Shown: positions 1 to 5,135 of the stretch, in pieces
Layout: each line of letters begins with the position of its first letter
Numbering within the stretch: the first letter of the stretch is position 1
NCBI GenBank assembly: GCA_002711555.1
Contig: PARQ01000018.1
Location: 92,439 to 99,310, forward strand
Reading direction: 5' to 3'
DNA length: 6,872 nucleotides
Source: Rhodospirillaceae bacterium
GTDB lineage: Bacteria; Pseudomonadota; Alphaproteobacteria; UBA8366
Program-made: the position numbers and the translations under genes
The notes under the pieces: model-generated
Told to the model about the DNA's origin: nothing
The model's database searches: none
What the model saw: only the letters and a program-made list of their open reading frames with translations

Positions 1-177
1 AAAAATGAGCGCGGTTGGCAAATTATTGACATATTTTTAAAAGGCAGCATCAGTGAATTGGCAACAAAACGATCTGAATATAATGCAACTGTAAAAAAGT
101 ATGGCCTAAATAGCTTGATAGGGCGCATAAAAGAGAGAGCTGTAGCCATTAAAACTCAAAACGTAAAATCAAAATGA
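1..177 (+). CDS. C-terminal fragment of an MlaC/Ttg2D/HpnM-like phospholipid-transport protein (5' end outside window)
   Basis: An open frame runs from the first base to a TGA at 175-177, giving 58 residues of a protein that begins upstream of the window. The visible part contains GWQIIDIFLKGSISELATKR followed by SEY and, further on, YGLNSLIGRIKER. From memory this resembles the C-terminal end of the MlaC/Ttg2D (toluene-tolerance, PF05494) family, including the hopanoid-cluster HpnM branch, where a Trp-(x)2-Asp strand is followed by a Gly-x-Ser turn, an Arg-Ser-(Glu/Gln)-Phe/Tyr helix and a Gly-Leu-x-x-Leu-Ile helix. Such proteins are exported and carry phospholipids or similar lipids between outer and inner membrane. 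The signal peptide would lie outside the window. The stop overlaps the next start codon (ATGA), so the two genes are probably translationally coupled. The reading frame is well supported; the family call rests on a short fragment. Confidence 0.6.
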   Translation, partial: KNERGWQIIDIFLKGSISELATKRSEYNATVKKYGLNSLIGRIKERAVAIKTQNVKSK

Positions 178-548
178 CGAGATTGCGGATAACGTTTGAC
201 ACAATTTTTATTGAGATAGAAACATTTGATACCCCAACTGCAAAATTAATTCTCGCAAATCTCCCATTTACATCTTCAGCTATGACGTGGGGAGAAGAGG
301 TCTATTTTTCAACGCCAATTGAAACCGCCCTCGAACCAAGCGCAAAATCTATAGTTGAACCTGGAGAGATAGCCTATTGGCCCACCGGAAATGCGATTGC
401 TATAGGCTTCGGACCCACACCAATTTCAGTCGGGAATGAAATACGCCTTGCTAGTCCATGTAATATTTGGGGGAAAGCAACGACCAACGTTTTTGACTTG
501 GCACAAGTAAAGCCTGGAGAGCTCGTTTCAATAAATTTGCCGGAATGA
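174..548 (+). CDS. Cyclophilin-like fold protein, TM1367 type (PF04126/DUF369)
   Basis: A complete 124-residue protein. It matches, by recall, the small beta-barrel cyclophilin-like family typified by Thermotoga maritima TM1367. The landmarks are TWGEEVYFSTP at residues 38-48, GEIAYWPTGNAIAIGFGPTP at 64-83 and SPCNIWGKA at 94-102, in the same order and with the same total length as TM1367 (about 124 residues). The structure of that family resembles cyclophilin, but I know of no demonstrated peptidyl-prolyl isomerase activity or substrate, so the function is open. There is no signal peptide or membrane segment, so it should be cytoplasmic, unlike its exported upstream neighbour. The ATG overlaps the TGA of the MlaC-like gene and has no clear Shine-Dalgarno sequence (the upstream bases are A-rich), which points to coupled translation. 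Its stop is 3 bases from the stop of the convergent aminotransferase gene. Confidence 0.8.
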   Translation: MTRLRITFDTIFIEIETFDTPTAKLILANLPFTSSAMTWGEEVYFSTPIETALEPSAKSIVEPGEIAYWPTGNAIAIGFGPTPISVGNEIRLASPCNIWGKATTNVFDLAQVKPGELVSINLPE

Positions 549-551
549 ACT

Positions 552-1862
552 CTAGAGATTCTCAAGAACGCTGCGTACTCTACCAACCATTGCGCCAAGA
601 TCGGCTTCACTAGAAATGAATGGCGGCGCTAGGATTATTGTATCACCGGTCATTTTTACTAAAACTCCGGCATCAAAAAACGCCTTCAAAGCGCGATGAC
701 CACGCTTACCCACGGTTTCATCACAATCCAAGTCAACCGCCCCAAGCATACCTATTCCTCTAATGTCTTTAACTAAGGGCAGATCTGCTAATGCAAATAA
801 CTCCTCCAGGAAGGGCTTTTCGAGGGCGGCGGATCTTTCAAAAAGACCTTCACATTCATATATATCAAGAGACGCCAGCGCAGCCGCGCACGCAACAGGG
901 TGCGCTGTGTAGGTATATCCATGGAACAGTTCTATTGATTTATCGGGAGCCTTGCCTGTTACCGTATCATAAATTTTGCCAGCCACGGCCACGGCTCCCA
1001 TTGGAATCGCTCCGTTCGTAAGTGCCTTCGCCATAGTAATCATATCTGGCAAAACATTGAAACGATCCGATCCAAAATTTGTGCCCATGCGACCAAAGCC
1101 GCAAATAACTTCGTCAAAAATAAGCAGAATACCATTTGTGTCACAGATATCACGTAACCGTTGAAGATATCCGAGTGGTGGAGGCAAGCAACCGGTCGAC
1201 CCCGCCACTGGCTCAACAATACACGCTGCTATAGAATTTGAACCGTGTGTATCACAAAACCGTTGCAAGTCATCTGCTAACTCTACGCCTGATTTTGGCT
1301 GACCTGGCGTAAACCGGTTTTCATCAAGCCAAGTGTGGCGTAAATGAAGCACCCCCGGCAGAGACAAACTGAAACCATGCTTATTTCGCGCAATACCGCC
1401 CACAGATAGGCCACCAAAGTTGACACCGTGGTACGCCCTTTCACGCCCAACAAGTCGTGTTCTTCCGGATTCGCCCCTGGCAGCGTGATAAGCAAGTGCA
1501 ATTTTTAAAGCTGTTTCGACTGCTTCTGACCCAGAATTGCTGAAAAAAATATGATCTAAATCGCCGGGAGTAAGGCTGGCTATACGCCTTGCCAAATCGA
1601 ATGATTTTCCATGCCCATGTTGAAAGCTAGTTACATACGAAAGCGTCTCTAGTTGTTTTGCGACAGCGTTTGCAATTTCAGTTCTACCCAATCCTGCAGG
1701 AGTACAAAAAAGACCCGAAACAGCATCGAGAACAATCCCTCCATCAGTTTTTTTTAATTGTATACCCTGCCCATCCGAAACCAACCGCGGTGCTTCAGAA
1801 AAATCTCTGTTAGCAGTATATGGCATCCAATGATTACGGAAATCATTCGCAAGGTTAGTCAT
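552..1862 (-). CDS. Class III PLP aminotransferase, omega-amino acid (beta-alanine) : pyruvate type
   Basis: A 436-residue cytoplasmic fold-type I PLP enzyme, close to the usual 440-450 residues. It probably transfers the amino group of an omega-amino acid such as beta-alanine to pyruvate. Visible in order: HWMPYTANRDF at 11-21, characteristic of the Pseudomonas beta-alanine:pyruvate enzyme; SNSGSEA at 108-114 (phosphate cup); AYHG at 143-146 (ring stacking); VEPVAGSTG at 216-224; IFDEVICGFGR at 248-258 with Asp250 for the pyridine nitrogen; MAKALTNGAIPMG at 277-289 with Lys279 as Schiff-base lysine; HGYTYTAHPVA at 314-324. The C-terminal block reads VKMTGDTIILAPPF (402-415). Related omega-transaminases have a substrate-carboxylate Arg where this protein has Lys403. 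The ATG has a GGAG at 1873-1876 (minus strand), 10 bases upstream. It diverges from the pta-like gene across a 134-base spacer. Taurine:pyruvate or another omega-amino acid specificity is possible; the class is sure, the substrate is not. Confidence 0.9.
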   Translation of the reverse strand: MTNLANDFRNHWMPYTANRDFSEAPRLVSDGQGIQLKKTDGGIVLDAVSGLFCTPAGLGRTEIANAVAKQLETLSYVTSFQHGHGKSFDLARRIASLTPGDLDHIFFSNSGSEAVETALKIALAYHAARGESGRTRLVGRERAYHGVNFGGLSVGGIARNKHGFSLSLPGVLHLRHTWLDENRFTPGQPKSGVELADDLQRFCDTHGSNSIAACIVEPVAGSTGCLPPPLGYLQRLRDICDTNGILLIFDEVICGFGRMGTNFGSDRFNVLPDMITMAKALTNGAIPMGAVAVAGKIYDTVTGKAPDKSIELFHGYTYTAHPVACAAALASLDIYECEGLFERSAALEKPFLEELFALADLPLVKDIRGIGMLGAVDLDCDETVGKRGHRALKAFFDAGVLVKMTGDTIILAPPFISSEADLGAMVGRVRSVLENL

Positions 1863-1926
1863 CTAATTTTTTCTCCGTTTTACGGCGCTGTGATCTTTTG
1901 TACCAAGATAGAAAACCGATAGGTTA

Positions 1927-1943
1927 ATAAAAGTGTCTTTTAT
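1927..1943. promoter_or_regulatory. Perfect inverted repeat, candidate operator between divergent genes
   Basis: ATAAAAG-TGT-CTTTTAT: two perfectly complementary 7-base arms around a 3-base centre, lying in the middle of the 134-base spacer between the aminotransferase (minus) and pta-like (plus) starts. Its 17-base length and odd centre are typical of dimeric regulator sites. It sits where the -35 element of the plus-strand candidate promoter would be and next to a minus-strand -10-like hexamer, so a bound protein could affect both genes. The arms are AT-only except for one G/C pair each, so a chance palindrome in AT-rich spacer DNA is possible. No regulator gene is in the window. Confidence 0.4.
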
Positions 1944-1947
1944 CATA
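1942..1947 (-). promoter_or_regulatory. Possible -10 element for the aminotransferase gene
   Basis: On the minus strand this reads TATGAT, five of six matches to TATAAT. A TTGCAC hexamer (four of six to TTGACA) lies 15 bases upstream on the same strand, slightly closer than the usual 16-18. It would give a leader of roughly 70 bases. It touches the end of the 1927-1943 palindrome. This is a sequence resemblance only. Confidence 0.25.
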
Positions 1948-1953
1948 ACGGGG

Positions 1954-1959
1954 TAAAAT
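1954..1959 (+). promoter_or_regulatory. Possible -10 element for the pta-queC operon
   Basis: TAAAAT matches TATAAT in five of six positions and would place transcription start near 1966, about 30 bases before the ATG at 1997. No recognisable -35 lies 16-18 bases upstream; that position is occupied by the 1927-1943 inverted repeat. This is what an activator-dependent promoter would look like, but AT-rich DNA yields such hexamers often. Confidence 0.25.
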
Positions 1960-1996
1960 TTGGTGCAATAATTTATCTCGGCGTCTAAAGTCAAGC

Positions 1997-2932
1997 ATGC
2001 TTAAGACAGATGCATATCAATGTCCCGTATCTCTCATGAAACAAGCGGGTTCACTAAGCCCAACACCGACAGCTATAGTTGGGGCTCATAGCGTGCTGCC
2101 AATGAAAAGTGCAAAGCTTGCTCAAGAGCAGAAACTTATTTTACCCGTATTTGTTGGACATAGAATTGAAATTCTAAAGATAGCTGAAGATTTAGATTGG
2201 GATATAAACGGGGAGCGTATCATACATACCGAAACGGATAAAGATACCGCCGATGTTGCCGCTGTGTTAGCCGGCAATGGAGAGGTTGCAGCTCTGATGA
2301 AAGGCCAGGTACACACTGACGAATTTATGCATGGCATCCTCAGAAGAGAGGCCGGCTTGCGAACAGATCGCCGCTTAACCCACATCTTTCACATGACGCT
2401 ACCCGAGCATAATAATTCTCTCATGATCACAGATGGTGCAGTTAATGTAGCCCCCTCAATTGATACCCGACTTCAAGCAGCCCAGCATGCAATCGACCTT
2501 TCCCATATATTGGGGAATGATAACCCTAAAGTCGCGGTCCTCTCCGGAACTGAGTCGCCAATCAAAAGTATGCCCAGCAGTATTGAGGCAGTAGAAATTA
2601 CTAAGAGAGCCGAAAATGAAATTTCTGGCGGCCAAGTTTTCGGGCCATTGGCTTTTGATAATGCAATTTCAACCAAAGCTGCCAACCTAAAAAAAATAGA
2701 CCACCCGGTCGCTGGAAATGCCGATATTCTTTTAGTCCCAAATATCGAAACTGGAAATGCACTTTTCAAAATGATGGTTTATTTCATGAGCGCCTGTGCG
2801 GCCGGAATTGTTCTAGGAGCCAAGGTGCCAATAATTTTGACAAGTCGCGCTGACCCGCCAGAGGCACGAGTTGCTTCTGCCGCTCTTGCTAACATTGTCG
2901 CCCAAGCAGGCAAAGCCAGTAAGGGAAAATGA
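1997..2932 (+). CDS. Phosphate acetyl/butyryltransferase family enzyme (stand-alone PTA_PTB domain)
   Basis: A 311-residue cytoplasmic enzyme of the PTA_PTB family (PF01515), which interconverts acyl-CoA plus phosphate and acyl phosphate plus CoA. Supporting blocks: MKGQVHTDEFM at 101-111, ITDGAVNVAP at 144-153, GPLAFDNAIS at 216-225, ADILLVPNIETGNALFKMM at 242-260 and VPIILTSRAD at 277-286. The length is that of a single catalytic domain. It resembles the catalytic half of proteins annotated as bifunctional enoyl-CoA hydratase/phosphate acetyltransferase, without the N-terminal MaoC domain, and lacks the long regulatory N-terminus of E. coli Pta. Acetyl- versus butyryl-CoA preference cannot be read from sequence. 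No acetate kinase gene follows, as is common for such genes; queC follows instead. The ATG at 1997 has no convincing Shine-Dalgarno sequence, and the in-frame ATG at 2036 (Met14) is an alternative start close to where family homology begins. Confidence 0.85.
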   Translation: MLKTDAYQCPVSLMKQAGSLSPTPTAIVGAHSVLPMKSAKLAQEQKLILPVFVGHRIEILKIAEDLDWDINGERIIHTETDKDTADVAAVLAGNGEVAALMKGQVHTDEFMHGILRREAGLRTDRRLTHIFHMTLPEHNNSLMITDGAVNVAPSIDTRLQAAQHAIDLSHILGNDNPKVAVLSGTESPIKSMPSSIEAVEITKRAENEISGGQVFGPLAFDNAISTKAANLKKIDHPVAGNADILLVPNIETGNALFKMMVYFMSACAAGIVLGAKVPIILTSRADPPEARVASAALANIVAQAGKASKGK

Positions 2933-3678
2933 CACATCATTTCGGTATAATACTCTTGTCTGGCGGGTTAGACTCAACAACGCTCGCTTCTATGGCGGTG
3001 AAAGAGGATATTGAACTTTTAGCGTTAACTTTTGACTATGGCCAGAACCATAGGCATGAAATCAACTCCGCAAAAGCAATAGCTTCTAAATTAGGTATCA
3101 CTCAGGTGACCGTAGATGTTTCTTTTTATAAGGAGCTTGCAACCCATTCTGCACTGACCAATTCAACGGCGCATCAGTTACCAAAAGGACGCAGCAAGGA
3201 GGAAATAGAGACAGACATCCCCATCAGCTATGTGCCATTACGTAATACATTTTTCTTAACACTTGCTGCAGCCCGCCTTGAGAGTATGGCGCTAACGGCG
3301 ATCGAAAAACGCGCCGCACAACCTGAAGAGGTGCAGGCAACAATATTTATAGCTGCAAACGCCATCGATTACAGCGGGTATCCCGATTGCCGGCCTGATT
3401 TTTACAGATTAGCAGCTCAAACTCTGCAAAAAGGTAGTAAACTGTGGGCTCAGTACAGCATTCCTTTTCGCATTGAAACACCGCTGATTACTATGAGCAA
3501 AGCAGATATTGTTCGCACTGCATTCAGAAACAATGCTCCCATCGAACTAAGTTGGAGCTGCTATAACGACGGCAAAATACCATGTGGTGAGTGCGACAGC
3601 TGCCAGTTACGCGCAAAAGGCTTTGCTGAGGCTGAAAAAACCGACCCATCTCTATCTCTGTTTAAGGGCCTAAATTAG
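2929..3678 (+). CDS. queC: 7-cyano-7-deazaguanine (preQ0) synthase QueC
   Basis: QueC makes preQ0 from 7-carboxy-7-deazaguanine, ammonia and ATP, a step of queuosine tRNA modification in the cytoplasm. The 249-residue protein has the PP-loop SGGLDS at 11-16, FDYGQNHRHE at 35-44, YVPLRNTFFL at 101-110, DYSGYPDCRPDFY at 147-159 and a C-terminal zinc site SCYN...CGECDSC with Cys211, Cys219, Cys222 and Cys225. It is longer than the 219-231 residues of the B. subtilis and E. coli enzymes because of about 14 extra residues near 120-137. Its ATG overlaps the pta stop (ATGA), with an AAGGG at 2921-2925 only 3 bases upstream, so coupled translation is likely. No queD, queE or folE is in the window. 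The 3' end overlaps the convergent MmgE/PrpD gene by 17 bases. Confidence 0.95.
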   Translation: MTHHFGIILLSGGLDSTTLASMAVKEDIELLALTFDYGQNHRHEINSAKAIASKLGITQVTVDVSFYKELATHSALTNSTAHQLPKGRSKEEIETDIPISYVPLRNTFFLTLAAARLESMALTAIEKRAAQPEEVQATIFIAANAIDYSGYPDCRPDFYRLAAQTLQKGSKLWAQYSIPFRIETPLITMSKADIVRTAFRNNAPIELSWSCYNDGKIPCGECDSCQLRAKGFAEAEKTDPSLSLFKGLN

Positions 3679-5062
3679 TCAGCAACTCACCTACATCTTC
3701 TAGTTCGTTGATGCCCCAAATTAATCTTTCAATCTCTTGGGCCTTAATATCATCAGTCAAAGGCCGAACAAGACCATTAAATTTAATTTGTAATGCATCA
3801 TCTGGAAGCGGATTACCGGCGCTTCCATAAGGGTCCTCGACGGACCGATTAAATTGGGTCCCGTCTTGCATTTCAATTGCAACTTTAGCTGCTCTTAACC
3901 GTGGATAAGCATCATGGCATTCTTTATCGACAGATACGTGTATTTTGGGGACATGCTGGATAACATTGTTTTCATCCCTTGCGTTTTCATCGAAATGTTC
4001 AAGGTCTACCGCACCTCGCTCCAAAGCAGTCGCAATGCAGAACTGGTAACTCATTTGTGCAGACAGCATATCTTCGTAAGTGGCATTGGCATGCCCAACA
4101 GCAATCTCGTAGGTGCCAACATCTACGTTGACCACTTTTGTTGGGTCGATGTTTTCAGCTGTACGAATATCGATAACTGCGTCAATACCTGGGTGTATGT
4201 GTCGACAAGCGGCGTAGGGTTTGATGTAACAACCCGCCATTACAAGCTTTGCTGATCGCGGTCCATTTTCTAGGCCATCTATGACTGTACTTAAGTTCAC
4301 ATCACCCGCAAAGGTATCAAAATAGCCTTCCTCAATTTCAAGAACATCTTTCGGACCAACCATACCTTGCTCGGCGTTGAGTGCGGCCTGCAAACCTTCG
4401 CGCGCTGCTTGCCCTGGGTGTGTTCGCTTTACCTCCCCTCCCCCACGAAGAAATGCAAATATTCCGCTAGCACTGCTGGCAGCAATACCAAGAGCATCGG
4501 CCATTTGACGTTCATTAAAATTGCGCAATGCTCCTACTGCCGCCGCTGCTCCCATCACGCCCATAACCGGTGTGTTGTGGAATCCGCGATACCGTGAATG
4601 AGGGTGCATAGCGGCTGCAAGGCGACAAACAATTTCGTATCCAACAACCACCGCCTTAATAAACTGCTTGCCATTATATTTACCAATTGTGGCAGCACTA
4701 ATGAGGGCTGGAATTACAACACAGCCCGGATGAACCGATCCAGCGCGATAACCATCATCAAGTTCCAATCCATGCGCCGCAGTGCCGGATATATAAGCAG
4801 CTGACATGGGATCGTAGCATTTTTGAAGTCCTGGCACCGGAACCGACCCAGATAAACAAAGAGTATCAAAAGCTCCAGCAGCCGCATTAGTTGCGTGTTG
4901 GGTGCTTCCGGCAAAAATCGCGCCTATCGTATCTAGAGTATGACGCCGAGCCGTATTTAAGCTTGCATCGTCTATGTCCTCATAGCTAAGCCCACTCGCA
5001 AACTTTGCCAAGACCGAAGTAGGCGACAATGCGACTGGCTGTTCATTGGATGCTGTATGCAT
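3662..5062 (-). CDS. MmgE/PrpD family protein (2-methylcitrate dehydratase / cis-aconitate decarboxylase superfamily)
   Basis: A 466-residue cytoplasmic protein of the MmgE/PrpD family (PF03972), whose known members dehydrate 2-methylcitrate or decarboxylate cis-aconitate; many others have unknown substrates. Numbered from the start chosen here: AAHGLELDDGYRAGSVHPG at 95-113, GFHNTPVMG at 160-168, VKRTHPGQAAREG at 211-223, KPYAACRHIHPGIDA at 281-295, AQMSYQFCIATAL at 335-347 and DPYGSAGNPLPDD at 410-422. The histidines and lysines in these blocks (His111, His162, Lys212, Lys281, His288/290) fall at positions that line the pocket in characterised relatives, by recall. I start it at the ATG of 5062-5060, preceded by AAGGAG seven bases upstream. 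A longer frame from a GTG at 5083 would put that ribosome-binding site inside the gene. The Ggt-family gene diverges from it. Without PrpB/PrpC neighbours, a methylcitrate role is not indicated. Confidence 0.9.
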   Translation of the reverse strand: MHTASNEQPVALSPTSVLAKFASGLSYEDIDDASLNTARRHTLDTIGAIFAGSTQHATNAAAGAFDTLCLSGSVPVPGLQKCYDPMSAAYISGTAAHGLELDDGYRAGSVHPGCVVIPALISAATIGKYNGKQFIKAVVVGYEIVCRLAAAMHPHSRYRGFHNTPVMGVMGAAAAVGALRNFNERQMADALGIAASSASGIFAFLRGGGEVKRTHPGQAAREGLQAALNAEQGMVGPKDVLEIEEGYFDTFAGDVNLSTVIDGLENGPRSAKLVMAGCYIKPYAACRHIHPGIDAVIDIRTAENIDPTKVVNVDVGTYEIAVGHANATYEDMLSAQMSYQFCIATALERGAVDLEHFDENARDENNVIQHVPKIHVSVDKECHDAYPRLRAAKVAIEMQDGTQFNRSVEDPYGSAGNPLPDDALQIKFNGLVRPLTDDIKAQEIERLIWGINELEDVGELLTNLGP

Positions 5063-5069
5063 AGAGCTT

Positions 5070-5075
5070 CTCCTT
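5070..5075 (-). promoter_or_regulatory. Ribosome-binding site that fixes the MmgE/PrpD start
   Basis: On the minus strand this reads AAGGAG, followed by seven bases (AAGCTCT) and then ATG at 5062-5060. It is the best Shine-Dalgarno match in the window and rules against the upstream in-frame GTG at 5083-5081, which lies before it. Confidence 0.8.
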
Positions 5076-5086
5076 TTCGCCACTAC

Positions 5087-5092
5087 AGTATA
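5087..5092 (-). promoter_or_regulatory. Possible -10 element for the MmgE/PrpD gene
   Basis: TATACT on the minus strand, five of six matches to TATAAT. Transcription would begin near 5080, leaving a leader of about 18 bases that just contains the AAGGAG at 5070-5075. I see no good -35 at the expected distance, so the call is tentative. Confidence 0.3.
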
Positions 5093-5130
5093 GGCTTTAA
5101 GTTGGAAAATCGAGATACTTTAAACTTTTT

Positions 5131-5135
5131 AAGGA
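5131..5135 (+). promoter_or_regulatory. Ribosome-binding site candidate bearing on the Ggt-family start
   Basis: AAGGA, in which the last A is also the first base of the ATG at 5135. It is too close to serve that ATG in the usual way but lies eight bases before an in-frame TTG at 5144-5146, a normal spacing. It therefore leaves the true start between ATG 5135 and TTG 5144, a difference of only three residues. Confidence 0.35.

Noticed and set aside
1875..1885. CCGT-TTT-ACGG inverted repeat overlapping the aminotransferase ribosome-binding site, a possible RNA hairpin.
   Set aside because: The arms are only 4 bases, too short to claim regulation.
1863..1996. The divergent spacer was considered as a riboswitch or small RNA site because of queC downstream (preQ1 riboswitches control queuosine genes).
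   Set aside because: No preQ1 aptamer-like stem-loop with a C-rich loop and A-rich tail was recognised, the leader would be short, and the first gene downstream is pta rather than a queuosine gene.
3914..4255. A 113-residue open frame on the plus strand inside the MmgE/PrpD gene, and similar open frames opposite the other genes.
   Set aside because: They lie wholly within genes with strong family motifs on the other strand, have no ribosome-binding sites and give no recognisable protein, so they are shadow frames.
5095..5123. Repeated CTTTAA at 5095-5100 and 5118-5123, about two helical turns apart, considered as paired regulator half-sites.
   Set aside because: Six AT-rich bases repeated twice in AT-rich spacer DNA is expected by chance, and no further copies or symmetry were seen.
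5057..5134. Longer Ggt-family frame starting at ATG 5057, sharing the ATGCAT palindrome with the MmgE/PrpD start so that both strands begin with ATG there.
   Set aside because: There is no convincing ribosome-binding site, the extra 26 residues do not resemble the family, and the two genes' starts would overlap. ATGCAT gives ATG on both strands by its symmetry alone.
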